Assembly: GCF_019844075.1 (NCBI RefSeq)
Contig: NZ_CP081964.1
Coordinates: forward strand, 2,728,001 to 2,792,000
Direction: 5' to 3'
DNA from: Curtobacterium sp. TC1
GTDB lineage: Bacteria > Actinomycetota > Actinomycetes > Actinomycetales > Microbacteriaceae
DNA length: 64,000 bases
Under the pieces are notes generated by a model that was not told the origin of the DNA, ran no database searches, and saw only the letters and a program-made list of their open reading frames with translations. Below, in pieces: positions 45,869 to 54,972 of this stretch (within the stretch, counting starts at the first letter, position 1; the number at the start of each line of letters is the position of its first letter). The position numbers were made by a program, and so were the translations under genes.

Positions 45869-46543
45869 ATGAAGATCGCCATCGCCGGAGGACACGGCCA
45901 GATCGCACTGCTCCTCGCCCGCCAGATCACCGACGCCGGACACGACGCCGTCGCGATCGTCCGCAACCCCGCCCACGTCGCCGACGTGGAGCAGCAGGGT
46001 GCCTCGGCGATCGTCGCCGACCTCGAACAGCTCGGGGACGACGACCTGGCACTGCGCCTGCGCGGCGTCGATGCCGTGGTGTTCGCCGCGGGTGCCGGCC
46101 CGAACAGCGGTGCGGAGCGCAAGCTCACCGTCGACCGGGACGGCGCGATCCTGCTGGCCGACGCCGCTGAGCGCGCGGGCATCGACCGGTACGTGATGGT
46201 GTCGGCGATGGCGGCGGACGCCTACGACCCGGAGGCTGCGGTGGTCCCGGCGAAGGACGACGCCGCCGTGTTCCAGGTCTACCTCCGCGCGAAGGCCGAG
46301 GCCGACGCCAACCTGCGCGCCCGTCGACTGCGCTGGACGATCGTGCGTCCGGGCGCCCTGCTCGACACCCCGCCGCAGGGCACGGTCGACGTCGGGCGCA
46401 CGGTGCCGCGCGGGTCGATCCCCCGGGCCGACGTCGCCACGGTGGTGCTGCACGCGCTGCTCGACGAAGCGGCCGTCGGGGTCCAGTTCGAGGTCACGAG
46501 CGGCAACACGCCGATCCCCGCGGCGCTCGACGCCCTGTCCTGA
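45869..46543 (+). CDS. NAD(P)-binding atypical SDR protein
   Basis: A 224-residue NAD(P)H-binding protein. Dinucleotide motif IAGGHGQIA at 5-13, VVFAAGAGPNSG, YVMVSAMAAD and RWTIVRPGALLD are the features of the NmrA-like/YwnB group of atypical short-chain dehydrogenases. The usual catalytic Tyr-x3-Lys is partly kept as VYLRAKAEAD. Function may be redox sensing rather than catalysis. It is divergent from the SRP RNA. Confidence 0.85.
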   Translation: MKIAIAGGHGQIALLLARQITDAGHDAVAIVRNPAHVADVEQQGASAIVADLEQLGDDDLALRLRGVDAVVFAAGAGPNSGAERKLTVDRDGAILLADAAERAGIDRYVMVSAMAADAYDPEAAVVPAKDDAAVFQVYLRAKAEADANLRARRLRWTIVRPGALLDTPPQGTVDVGRTVPRGSIPRADVATVVLHALLDEAAVGVQFEVTSGNTPIPAALDALS

Positions 46544-46569
46544 GGCGCGCGCCCCGTCCGCACCGTGCG

Positions 46570-46828
46570 CACCTCGTCACCCCGTGCCAGCTTCCACGCT
46601 CGGTGCCGCGCTGCAAGCGCGCACCCAGCCACCAAGCCCGCACCAGCCGACGAAAGCCGCACCGTGCAGTGAACGCGCCCGAGTGCCGGACAGGAGGCAC
46701 GGCGCCAGCCCGCCCCGCGCCTCCCGTCCGCACCTCGTCACCCCGTGCGAGCTTCCACGCTCGGTGCCGCGCTGCAAGCGCGCACCCAGCCACCAACCGC
46801 GCACCAGCCGACGAAAGCCGCACCGTGC
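46570..46828. repeat. 98-bp direct repeat, two copies 161 bp apart
   Basis: Copies at 46570-46667 and 46731-46828 differ at only a few positions (GTGCCAGCTTCC versus GTGCGAGCTTCC). The 63-bp spacer carries a GGACaGGAGGC palindrome (46688-46729). This fills the 306-bp gap between the SDR and ackA genes; no gene is supported there. Confidence 0.85.
46688..46729. repeat. Palindromic REP-like element (GGACGGGAGGC family)
   Basis: GGACAGGAGGC at the left and GCGCCTCCCGTCC at the right flank a GC-rich centre. Probable terminator of the convergent genes as well as a repeat-family member. Confidence 0.6.
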
Positions 46829-46849
46829 TGACAGCGTGCAGCCGCGCCG

Positions 46850-48058
46850 TCAGAGCGCGACCGCAGCCGACTGCCGGGCGATCTCCAGTTCCTCGTTCGT
46901 CGGGATCACGAGCACCGCGACACGTGACGTGTCCGTGGAGATGACCCGCGCCTCCCGGGATCCCAGCTCGTTGCGGTCCGCATCGATCTCGATGCCGAGG
47001 TGCTCGAGCCCGGCGAGCACGCGCCGGCGCAGCAGCGCGTTGTTCTCGCCGACGCCAGCGGTGAACACGACCGCGTCGAGCCCGCCGAGCTGCGCCGTGT
47101 AGGCGCCCACGTAGCGGCGGATGCGGTGCCGGTACACGGCGAGCGCCGCCTCGGCCACCTCGTCGCCGTTCAGGGCGGCGTCCTGGACGTCGCGCATGTC
47201 GCCGTTGCCGGTCAGGCCGAGCAGCCCGGACTGCTTGTTGAGCATGGTGTCGAGCTCGTCGAAGGACAGCCCGGCCTCGCGGTGCAGGTGCAGCAGGACG
47301 GCGGGGTCGAGGTCGCCGGAGCGGGTGCCCATGACGAGGCCCTCGAGCGGCGTGAGCCCCATCGACGTCTCGATCGACTTCCCGCCGTCGATCGCTGCGG
47401 CCGACGCGCCGTTGCCCAGGTGCAGCACGATGGTCTTCAGCTCGGACAGCGGGCGGTCGAGGAACACGGCTGCCTGCTCCGAGACGTACTTGTGGCTCGT
47501 GCCGTGCATGCCGTAGCGGCGGATGGCGTACTTCGCCGCCAAGTCGGCCGGGATCGCGTAGGTGTACGCGTGCGGCGGCATCGTCTGGTGGAAGGCGGTG
47601 TCGAACACGGCGACGTGCGGGACGTCGGAGAAGACCTGCTTCGCGGCCCGGATCCCCTCGAGGTTCGCCGGGTTGTGCAGCGGCGCGAGGCTGTTCAGTG
47701 CCTCGATCTGCCGTTCGACGTCGTCGGTGACCACGGTCGCGCGGTCGAAGGTGGTGCCGCCGTGCACGACCCGGTGCCCGACGACGGCCGGCGGGTGTTC
47801 GTCGAACGAGGGGCCGACCTTGGCGAACGCGTCGATCATCGCCTGGAACCCGGCGGCGTGGTCGGGCACGGACGCGGCGTCGTTCGACGACGACTCCCCC
47901 GTCAGCGCGTTGGTGTGCTTCCACGCGCCGGCCGACTCACCGATGCGCTCGACGAGGCCGGAGGCGAGCGTGCGCTCCCCCTCGAGTTCGATGAGCTGGT
48001 ACTTGAACGAACTCGATCCGGAGTTCACGACGAGGGCTGCGGTCACGGGATGGGTCAC
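46850..48058 (-). CDS. ackA: Acetate kinase
   Basis: A 402-residue kinase interconverting acetate and acetyl phosphate. VVNSGSSSFKYQLIE at 10-24, GHRVVHGGTTFD (about 92), FDTAFHQTMPPHAY, GTSHKYVSEQA, HLGNGASAAAI and FTAGVGENN are all family motifs. It lies 40 bases after pta, and the gap holds a half GGACGGGAGGC element. Pta-AckA makes ATP in overflow metabolism. Confidence 0.96.
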   Translation of the reverse strand: MTHPVTAALVVNSGSSSFKYQLIELEGERTLASGLVERIGESAGAWKHTNALTGESSSNDAASVPDHAAGFQAMIDAFAKVGPSFDEHPPAVVGHRVVHGGTTFDRATVVTDDVERQIEALNSLAPLHNPANLEGIRAAKQVFSDVPHVAVFDTAFHQTMPPHAYTYAIPADLAAKYAIRRYGMHGTSHKYVSEQAAVFLDRPLSELKTIVLHLGNGASAAAIDGGKSIETSMGLTPLEGLVMGTRSGDLDPAVLLHLHREAGLSFDELDTMLNKQSGLLGLTGNGDMRDVQDAALNGDEVAEAALAVYRHRIRRYVGAYTAQLGGLDAVVFTAGVGENNALLRRRVLAGLEHLGIEIDADRNELGSREARVISTDTSRVAVLVIPTNEELEIARQSAAVAL

Positions 48059-48098
48059 TTTCTCTGTCGGACGGGAGGCACGGCGCGGGTCGCGCAGG

Positions 48099-50207
48099 TC
48101 AGGCCGCGTCGGACGCGGTGCCGGCCTGGATCGCGGTGATCGCGACGGTGTTCACGATGTCGCTGACGAGAGCACCGCGCGAGAGGTCGTTGATCGGCTT
48201 GCGCAGTCCCTGCAGGACCGGCCCGATCGCGACCGCTCCGGCGGAGCGCTGCACGGCCTTGTAGGTGTTGTTGCCGGTGTTCAGGTCCGGGAAGATGAAC
48301 ACGGTCGCCTTGCCGGCCACCGGGGAGTCCGGCATCTTCGTGCTCGCGACCGTCGGGTCCGCTGCGGCGTCGTACTGGATCGGGCCCTCGACGAGCAGGT
48401 CCGGCCGGCGTTCGCGGACGAAGGCGGTCCCGGCGCGGACCTTGTCGACGTCGGCCCCGGAGCCGCTGTCGCCGGTCGAGTAGCTGAGCATCGCGACGCG
48501 GGGGTCGATGCCGAACTGGGTCGCGGTCTCGGCGGACGAGATCGCGATGTCCGCGAGCTGCTCGCTCGTCGGGTCCGGGATCACCGCGCAGTCGCCGTAG
48601 ACCAGGACACGGTCGGCGAGCGCCATCAGGAAGACGCTCGACACGATCGAGGTGTCGGGACGGGTCTTGATGATCTCGAAGGACGGCCGGATGGTGTGCG
48701 CCGTCGTGTGCTTCGCGCCGGAGACCATGCCGTCGGCGAGCCCGAGCTGCACCATCATCGTGCCGAAGTAGGACACATCGGTCACGGTGTCGCGGGCGAG
48801 CTCGATCGACATGCCCTTGTGCGCCCGGAGACGGGTGTACTCCTCGGCGAAGCGTTCGCGCAGCTCGGGGTCGAACGGGGACACGAGCTGCGCGGCCTCG
48901 AGGTCGAGGCCGAGCTCGGTCGCGCGGGTGCGGATCGCGGCGGGGTCGCCGAGGATGGTCAGCTCGCAGACCTGCCGGGCGAGCAGCGTCGAGGCCGCGC
49001 GGAGGATGCGGTCGTCCTCGCCCTCGGGGAGCACGATGCGCTTGCCGTAGCCGCGCGCCCGGTCGAGCAGGCTGTGCTCGAACATGAGCGGCGTGACGAC
49101 GCCGGACGGCGTGAGCTGCAGACGGTCGCGCAGGGACTCGGCGTCGACGTGCTGCTCGAACAGGGCGAGTGCGAGGTCGGCCTTGCGCGGCGAGTCCGCT
49201 GCCAGGCGCCCGCGGGTCTGGGTGATGCGGAGCGCGGTGTCGTAGGTGCCCAGGTCGTTCTGGGCGATCGGCAGTGAGCTCGACAGCCCCTCGAGCAGCC
49301 GGGAGATCTGCGGCGCGGTCTCGAACCCGCCGTTGAGGATGACGCCGGCCAGGCTCGGGAACGTGTCCGACTGGTTCGCCAGCAGGGTCGCGATGAGCAC
49401 GTCGCTGCGGTCGCCCGGGACCACGACGATGCCGCCCTCGATCAGGCGGGGCAGGACGTTCTCCATGCTCATCCCGGCGACGACGGTGCCGAGCGCCTCG
49501 CGGTCGAGCAGGGCGTCGTCCCCGCGCACCAGGGTCGCGTCGGTCGCCTGCAGCAGCGCGCGGACGGTCGGGGCGACGAGGACGCGGTCCTCGGGGATCG
49601 CCCACACCGGCACGTCCGGGTGGTCGTCGTGCACGGCCCGCTCGACGCTCGCCACGATCGCGGCGAGCGCGTCCGGGTCGGCGCGGTTCACGACGACGCC
49701 GAACAGCTGCGCGTGCGCGGCCCGCAGTTCGCTCGTCGTGACGTCCGCGACCTGCGCCATGCCCTCGGGCGTGCGGGCACCGCGCTCGGCCGCGTCACGA
49801 CCACCGAGGACGAGGAGTACCGGGGCACCGAGGTTCGCGGCGACCTTCGCGTTGAAGGAGAGCTCGGTGGGGCTGCCGACGTCGGTGTAGTCGGACCCGA
49901 GCACGACGACGGCGTCGCACTGCCGCTCCACCTGGGCGAAGCGGTTCACGATCGTGCCGAGGGCGGCGTCGGGGTCGGCGTGGACGTCGTCGTAGGTGAC
50001 CCCGACGGCGTCGTCGTACGAGATGCCGACCGCGGTGTGCTGCAGCAACAGCTCGAGCACGTAGTCGGGCTCGGCGACCGAGCGGGCGACGGGGCGGAAC
50101 ACGCCGACGCGGCCGACGGAGCGCGCGAGGGTCTCTAGGACACCGAGGGCGACGGTGCTCTTGCCCGTGTGCCCTTCTGCTGACGTGATGTAGATGCGGG
50201 TCGACAC
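48099..50207 (-). CDS. pta: Phosphate acetyltransferase (long form)
   Basis: A 702-residue enzyme converting acetyl-CoA and phosphate to acetyl phosphate. The N-terminal third is a dethiobiotin-synthetase-like P-loop region (IYITSAEGHTGKSTVALG), followed by a DRTGG-type segment (DREALGTVVAGMSMENVL), then the catalytic Pta domain from about 370 (RGYGKRIVLPEGEDDRI) with FLMALADRVLVYGDCAV. Start is GTG 50207 because MSTRIYITSAEGHTGKST-type openings are usual. Operon with ackA. Confidence 0.95.
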   Translation of the reverse strand: MSTRIYITSAEGHTGKSTVALGVLETLARSVGRVGVFRPVARSVAEPDYVLELLLQHTAVGISYDDAVGVTYDDVHADPDAALGTIVNRFAQVERQCDAVVVLGSDYTDVGSPTELSFNAKVAANLGAPVLLVLGGRDAAERGARTPEGMAQVADVTTSELRAAHAQLFGVVVNRADPDALAAIVASVERAVHDDHPDVPVWAIPEDRVLVAPTVRALLQATDATLVRGDDALLDREALGTVVAGMSMENVLPRLIEGGIVVVPGDRSDVLIATLLANQSDTFPSLAGVILNGGFETAPQISRLLEGLSSSLPIAQNDLGTYDTALRITQTRGRLAADSPRKADLALALFEQHVDAESLRDRLQLTPSGVVTPLMFEHSLLDRARGYGKRIVLPEGEDDRILRAASTLLARQVCELTILGDPAAIRTRATELGLDLEAAQLVSPFDPELRERFAEEYTRLRAHKGMSIELARDTVTDVSYFGTMMVQLGLADGMVSGAKHTTAHTIRPSFEIIKTRPDTSIVSSVFLMALADRVLVYGDCAVIPDPTSEQLADIAISSAETATQFGIDPRVAMLSYSTGDSGSGADVDKVRAGTAFVRERRPDLLVEGPIQYDAAADPTVASTKMPDSPVAGKATVFIFPDLNTGNNTYKAVQRSAGAVAIGPVLQGLRKPINDLSRGALVSDIVNTVAITAIQAGTASDAA

Positions 50208-50328
50208 GCGCCCCAGGGTAGTCGCCGGACATGTCACGACAACTGGGAGCACGGGCGTCGACGACACACGGTCGTGAGCACCCTCGGGAACCTGTACCAT
50301 TGGGTGTCGCCGTCGCGAGACAGCGCAA

Positions 50329-50413
50329 GGAGAATTCGCCTAGTGGCCTATGGCGCACGCTTGGAAAGCGTGTTGGGTGCAAGCCCTCGGGGGTTCGAAT
50401 CCCCCATTCTCCG
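50329..50413 (+). tRNA. tRNA-Ser(GGA)
   Basis: Complete 85-base class II tRNA with acceptor GGAGAAT/ATTCTCC, anticodon stem CACGC/GCGTG with loop TTGGAAA, a long variable arm (TTGGGTGCAAGCCCTC) and T-arm GGGGG/CCCCC. It is the likely integration site of the element that follows. Confidence 0.97.
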
Positions 50414-50423
50414 CCGAAGCACG

Positions 50424-50462
50424 AAAATCCCCGGAAACTCAACGGTTTCCGGGGATTTTTTT
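50424..50462 (+). terminator. Terminator after tRNA-Ser
   Basis: Arms AAAATCCCCGGAAAC / GTTTCCGGGGATTTT with a 6-base loop and a seven-T run. Confidence 0.9.
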
Positions 50463-50545
50463 GTGTTCGACACGCCACCGGTTGGGCACATCACTAGGTA
50501 CAACCTCGTTGCGTGATTCGAACCCCGCCCGTTAGCGTGAGCCCG

Positions 50546-52141
50546 ATGGCCGACACGACAAATCCTCGACCGAAGCGCCCGAACCGGTCGGGGTCGCTCC
50601 ACCAGTTCCGACACACCGTGGGCGGACGTGAGTACCTGCGTTGGCGGGCGACCGGTTACTTCACACCTCCAGAAGGGAAGCCGAAACGTCTCGTCGGCAC
50701 CGGTACAACTGCCGCAGCCGCACAGGAGAAGCTGCACCAACGCATCCTCGAGGAACGCGTCACCTACGGGCTAATCGGTCGCGATGCGCTGGACCTCCCT
50801 GAACGCTCGAAGAAGCGTCTCCTCTCCGACGTGGCCGACGAATGGCTGAGGGATCGAGAGGTTGACCCGAAGCTGCGACGCAACTCCTTCAAGGGCTACG
50901 AGGCGAAGGTGCGCAACTACGTGCTTCCCCATCTCGGAAGCACACCTGTCCGCATGATCGACCACGACCAGATTCGTTCGTTCGTATGGGACACGCTTCC
51001 GAACATCACGACTGCCGAGGGGACTCCGGTACTCGGACAGACCGCTCACAGAGGCGTGTTCGGTGTGCTCCAACTGATCCTCGCGTTTGCGGTGAAGCGG
51101 CAGTACATCGACTACAGCCCCATCGCGGCAGTGCGCGCGCCCCAGAAGGCGAAGCGAACCAAGGAAGACATTCGTATCCTGCGCGACCTTGCCGACACCG
51201 TTCCAGCGCAGGTCGTGCACGCCGTAGGTGAGGACCCTCCGGCAGAGTTGCGGTGGTTGCTCGCATTTCACGGTCTGCGTCAGGCAGAGGTGTTGGGTCT
51301 CACGGATGACTGCATCCACTGGTACGGCACGATGCCCACCAAGATCACCATTCAGCAACAGCTGGATCGCATCACCGTTCAGCACGGATGTGGGGACTAC
51401 GACGCCGCTAGCCGCCGATGGTCCTGTGGGAAGCAAGCGGATCGATGCCCGAAGCGAAACGGGGGTGGTCACCAGTTCATCCGGTACGAAGCAAAGAGCG
51501 AGTCCGGTGACCGCGAGCTCCCGTTGACGAACGATCTTCGTGACGCGGTGCTTCGACACTACGACTGGCTTCGCAAGGTCCGAGCAGGTGACGGGTTTAG
51601 TCCTCTCAGCGGGGACAAGATGGATAGCCTCGTGTTCGTGAAGTCCAACGGGCATCCAATACGGCCGCAGGATGATCGTGCAGCGTGGGCGAGGGTTTTA
51701 AAGAAGACAGGGGTTAGCCATCCCCTTCGAGTGCACGATGCTCGACACCTTGCCGCGACCATCGCTGTGAACGAAGGGGTATCCCCGGACAAGATCGCTC
51801 GCATCTTCGGGTGGAGTGTTCGTCATGCTCACGAGATGATCAGGCTGTACGCGCACCCCACCGCAGCCATCCTTCAAGACGGCATGGACAGCATCGGTGC
51901 TCGCCTGCAGGATCGCCGCCGTGTCACTGAGCAGGAGATGAGCAGGATCAGTGACCTGCTGCAGGCCGGCATGGACGCGGACCTCGTCTCGTTTACGCTC
52001 ACCGATAAGAGGATGCGGGCGATCCCCGACGCAGTGCGAGCAGATCCTGACAAGCGGACGCGAGCACTCAAGGATGCTCAAGTGACGGAAGCCTTGGTGA
52101 ACGCGATCATTACGTCCACACCCGGTTTCGATGTGATCTAG
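50546..52141 (+). CDS. Tyrosine-family site-specific integrase
   Basis: A 531-residue phage/ICE-type integrase. The N-terminal AP2-like segment and SAM-like core domain (SDVADEWLRDREVDPKLRRNSFKGYEAKV) precede the catalytic domain. The first Arg is in FHGLRQAEVLGL (about 244), HDARHLAATI gives the His-x2-Arg pair (about 397), the second His position is Trp in IFGWSVRHA, and the nucleophile is Tyr in MIRLYAH (about 434). A Cys-rich insert (HGCGDY..SCGK..DRCPKRNGGGH) resembles a zinc ribbon found in actinobacterial integrases. It lies 130 bp after tRNA-Ser. Confidence 0.92.
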   Translation: MADTTNPRPKRPNRSGSLHQFRHTVGGREYLRWRATGYFTPPEGKPKRLVGTGTTAAAAQEKLHQRILEERVTYGLIGRDALDLPERSKKRLLSDVADEWLRDREVDPKLRRNSFKGYEAKVRNYVLPHLGSTPVRMIDHDQIRSFVWDTLPNITTAEGTPVLGQTAHRGVFGVLQLILAFAVKRQYIDYSPIAAVRAPQKAKRTKEDIRILRDLADTVPAQVVHAVGEDPPAELRWLLAFHGLRQAEVLGLTDDCIHWYGTMPTKITIQQQLDRITVQHGCGDYDAASRRWSCGKQADRCPKRNGGGHQFIRYEAKSESGDRELPLTNDLRDAVLRHYDWLRKVRAGDGFSPLSGDKMDSLVFVKSNGHPIRPQDDRAAWARVLKKTGVSHPLRVHDARHLAATIAVNEGVSPDKIARIFGWSVRHAHEMIRLYAHPTAAILQDGMDSIGARLQDRRRVTEQEMSRISDLLQAGMDADLVSFTLTDKRMRAIPDAVRADPDKRTRALKDAQVTEALVNAIITSTPGFDVI

Positions 52142-52302
52142 GACGCGGTAGCTCCGCATCTAACAGACGAACCGGTCGCCGGTCACACGATGACACCCTC
52201 CGGCGATGAGCACTCTTAGACCGTCGCTCACAGTTCGGTCCCCTAAATGCTCAGGGTAGGTAAGTCGATAGATGCACTGCCCCGAAATGTGTGGACGGGT
52301 GA

Positions 52303-52339
52303 GAAGCCCTCGGCGGGATAGCTGCTCACCGAGGGCTTC
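52303..52339. terminator. Hairpin in the integrase downstream region
   Basis: GAAGCCCTCGG / CCGAGGGCTTC with a 15-base loop. Possible terminator or leader structure ahead of the next gene. Confidence 0.5.
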
Positions 52340-52346
52340 GCTACGG

Positions 52347-52513
52347 GTGCTCACGCGCGAGTGCTCACCGAGGGTCGGGCGATATTCGCAGGGACCTCAG
52401 GAGGCCCCATGCGATTCCACATCATCATGAGCACCGGCGACGTGATGCAGTGCCGGTCACTCGACTGCTCAATACCTGCCCACTACGAAGACGTGAGCAC
52501 TGCGCGTGCTCAC
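52347..52513. promoter_or_regulatory. Repeated GTGCTCAC sites around the start of a small gene
   Basis: GTGCTCAC occurs at 52347, 52361 and 52506, with its reverse complement GTGAGCAC at 52493, forming a dyad with a 5-base spacer at 52493-52513. TGCTCACC also occurs at 52323. This looks like a set of operator sites. Confidence 0.45.
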
Positions 52514-52906
52514 TACGAGGAGATCGCCGACGCCGAGTTCCGCCCGATGGTGTCGCACACTCGGCGTCACACTCCGCAGAAGCGGGCTGAACCGGCCGGG
52601 GCGCAGGCACTACGTCTCCGCCAAGCCCAGGCAATCGCTGAGCAGGAGAGGGCACTCGAACGCGACTTCGAGAACCTCAACGCGAACTTCCAACGCTTCC
52701 GCACTTCCCCTGAGGCTTCCGCACCTCCGGTTGAGCGTGGTGACTGGCGCGCAAAGCAGGCCTCAGATGCTCAGCGCAACGGGGATGCACACCACGACGC
52801 GAACCCCGACACGTCTGTCTCGGGCTACCACGACTCATCGGTACAAGAAGGTGACGACGATTTCGTGGATGACGACTCCCTCCCGTGGGAGCTCCGCCCG
52901 TTCTGA
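52409..52906 (+). CDS. Element-borne protein with N-terminal CRxxxC motif
   Basis: A 165-residue protein. The N-terminus MRFHIIMSTGDVMQCRSLDC, followed by HYEDVSTARAHYEE, fits a motif I recall from actinobacterial phage and mobile-element proteins (short strand, Gly turn, Cys-Arg, second Cys, then a His and a helix). The rest is hydrophilic with an acidic C-terminus. A perfect AGGAGG lies four bases before the ATG at 52409. Function unknown; another protein of this kind starts at 62788. Confidence 0.65.
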   Translation: MRFHIIMSTGDVMQCRSLDCSIPAHYEDVSTARAHYEEIADAEFRPMVSHTRRHTPQKRAEPAGAQALRLRQAQAIAEQERALERDFENLNANFQRFRTSPEASAPPVERGDWRAKQASDAQRNGDAHHDANPDTSVSGYHDSSVQEGDDDFVDDDSLPWELRPF

Positions 52907-52955
52907 GCCTCAGGCGATATAGCTCGTGTTGAAGGGTAGGGGAACCCGCCAGAAC

Positions 52956-52995
52956 AAGAACCCCCGCTTGGAACAGAGGCCAAGCGGGGGTTCTT
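52956..52995. terminator. Bidirectional terminator
   Basis: AAGAACCCCCGCTTGG / CCAAGCGGGGGTTCTT, 16-base perfect arms with an 8-base loop, between two convergent genes. Confidence 0.88.
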
Positions 52996-53010
52996 TGTGT
53001 CTGAGCAGCG

Positions 53011-53376
53011 TCAGCGTATCAAGCGGCGCATATCTCCTCTGGTAGGAGGCGCACTCCAGCCGATGATGCAGCGCGCTGCCAACATGGCTTCGGGTGAGTG
53101 CTTGTAGGCAGAGGCGGCTTCCTCTGCACTGATACCCATGTAGACAGCGAGGTCTTCGATGGTGCCCAACCAGCCAGCAGGTGGGAATCTCGAAGGGTCA
53201 TCGCCGACAATCGCTTCGAGATTCCGACGCACAGCCCATTGGATGTAGGGGCTCCCGTCCGGATTGGGTCCTTGTTCGAAGTCGTCGCAGGGTTCGCCGG
53301 TAGGTGTGTAGACGAGTTGGCCGTTGATGATTGCGAAGCCAGCAGTCGCCTGTTCCTCACTCAGTTCTTGATTCAC
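53011..53376 (-). CDS. Hypothetical element protein
   Basis: A 121-residue protein (MNQELSEEQATAGFAIING...). The C-terminal part has a helical pattern IEDLAVYMGISAEEAASAYKHSPEAML resembling an HTH, but I cannot assign it. It is 22 bases downstream of the replication-relaxation-type gene on the same strand with an AAGGAG-like site (GAAGGAGAAAGGATCGTG) upstream, so the pair is probably cotranscribed. Confidence 0.6.
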   Translation of the reverse strand: MNQELSEEQATAGFAIINGQLVYTPTGEPCDDFEQGPNPDGSPYIQWAVRRNLEAIVGDDPSRFPPAGWLGTIEDLAVYMGISAEEAASAYKHSPEAMLAARCIIGWSAPPTRGDMRRLIR

Positions 53377-53398
53377 GATCCTTTCTCCTTCTGATGGG

Positions 53399-54697
53399 TT
53401 AGTTTCTTGCCCAGCTGCGGGCGAGCTTCATCGGTGTCTTGTTGTCGTTGTTTAGCAATGGCAGGATGACGAGTTTCCCTGCATCCTCTAACCCGAAGCC
53501 TTTGTCGGCCAGTCTGAGGTTACGAACGGCTTCCTTGCTGTTCGTGAAGTACACAAGCTGTTTGTAAACGGTTGGAGAGGTTTGCCAGCGCGGTGGTTGT
53601 ACTTGCACTTCCGCGCCGTCTCGCATGGTGCCCTTACGTTCTGGCGCGAGTTCGCAAAAGTTCCAGGTCGCTAGGTGCTTGCGGTAGGTACTCGCGTCCT
53701 TGGGGTTTAGCTCCACCTCAACCGCGACACTGACAGGTGATCTACCTTTTCGCTGCTCTTCAAGATTGAACACGAGGTCTGGATGGTGATGATTCCGAAC
53801 GTCGTAGCGCTTGGTGCCGTACTCGTTCGAACCAATCGTCCAGAGTTCGGGGTACCAGCGCGTGATGTCTTTCCACTCGAAATCAGATTCTGCTGCGTCC
53901 TGACGAATCATGGACATGAGGTCTCGCTCGCGCCAGGCTCCAAAGTTCTTTGGAGTCATGTCGTCAGGGAGGTCCTTCCCTTCCTCTTCAAGGAGATTGC
54001 GACGGACCGCCCAGTGATGCCGTATCTCGTGCTCGCTCAGAATCTGGTCGTATGTAAGTGTTGGCACACGGAGCTTCCGCTGCCAATCGAAGATCGTTGG
54101 ACTCATTGCCTGCATCGCGATCTGCACAGCGCCAAGCTGGTGAGCCGCTTCTGACGGGTTGAACTTCGTGAGAGGGTGGGCCTCGGCCGTGCGGAATTGG
54201 TACGCGAGATCTGCCGCCGCATGGCCTTTGTCCGTTGCTGCCCAGAGGGTATCGGTTCCGACGATGGAGTGCGACCGGACTAAGCCTGCTTCTTCCAAGC
54301 CACGCAGGCGATGGGTCACGGTGTCTGACTTTACAAATCTGTGAAGACGGGCATTATCCGGATTCTGGATGACCTGCAAGGGACGCAGTAGGTCAGCAGT
54401 AGCGAACTGGAACTTGGCTAGAGGGACAAGGAGGTTCATGTCCTTCTGGGTCAGGGTGCGGCGTCGATACACCGGGTTCGGAACGTTCTTCTTCCGTCCG
54501 TCGGGAACTTCCCCCGACGCTTTGCGACGGTCTACTTCCTCTTGTTCGGCTACTGAACGCACCGGAGCGTAGGGGTTGGCGTGCGAGGCTCGGGCCCTTG
54601 AGTGCCCGGTCATCGGCTCGCTGTCAAAGTGAGGCTCTGGGTAGTCGTCTTCGTCGTCTTCGAAGAACGGGTTTGGCGCGATGTCAAGATTGGTCAT
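53399..54697 (-). CDS. Replication-relaxation family protein
   Basis: A 432-residue protein of the type often found on actinobacterial plasmids and integrative elements. A winged-helix region (LTQKDMNLLVPLAKFQFATADLLRPL..TVTHRLRGLEEAGLVRSH) is followed by a C-terminal domain with HHHPDLVFNLE and VAVEVELNPKDASTYRKHL, an acidic/Lys layout like PD-(D/E)XK nucleases. ATG 54697 has AAGGAG seven bases upstream. The GTGYGACAC site cluster begins 276 bp upstream, so this protein may bind there; that is inference. Confidence 0.75.
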   Translation of the reverse strand: MTNLDIAPNPFFEDDEDDYPEPHFDSEPMTGHSRARASHANPYAPVRSVAEQEEVDRRKASGEVPDGRKKNVPNPVYRRRTLTQKDMNLLVPLAKFQFATADLLRPLQVIQNPDNARLHRFVKSDTVTHRLRGLEEAGLVRSHSIVGTDTLWAATDKGHAAADLAYQFRTAEAHPLTKFNPSEAAHQLGAVQIAMQAMSPTIFDWQRKLRVPTLTYDQILSEHEIRHHWAVRRNLLEEEGKDLPDDMTPKNFGAWRERDLMSMIRQDAAESDFEWKDITRWYPELWTIGSNEYGTKRYDVRNHHHPDLVFNLEEQRKGRSPVSVAVEVELNPKDASTYRKHLATWNFCELAPERKGTMRDGAEVQVQPPRWQTSPTVYKQLVYFTNSKEAVRNLRLADKGFGLEDAGKLVILPLLNNDNKTPMKLARSWARN

Positions 54698-54960
54698 GTC
54701 AGTACTCCTTTGCCATTTTGCGGCAGTCAGGAGTAATATCGGTTTACCCATACAGAGGTCGTACTAAGCCCACAAACCCGTGTATCAGGGAACCCGTACT
54801 CGTCACCGTATGGGACTGGTACGCGCCTAGTACGTTACGGGTGGTCTCTACGCGGCTTTCCGCTAGTCGCATAAGGGGGGATCGGTAATCGCTCTTCCCA
54901 TTCAGAGACCAGTCATTCGGACCGGAACCAACGCTAGAGACCATCGCTCAGATACCCGCC
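54698..54960. other. AT-richer non-coding region, possible origin or control region
   Basis: No coding frame is supported. It contains GTACTAAG/CGCCTAGTACG segments and GGTCTCT (54842) with AGAGACC copies (54905, 54932), which could form dyads. With the adjacent site cluster it resembles a plasmid control region, but no known origin type can be named. Confidence 0.35.
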
Positions 54961-54972
54961 ACGCCAGGGCAT

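Noticed and set aside
53783..54154. 123-residue plus-strand frame inside the replication-relaxation gene
   Set aside because: Lies wholly antisense to a well-supported gene with a good ribosome site and lacks its own.
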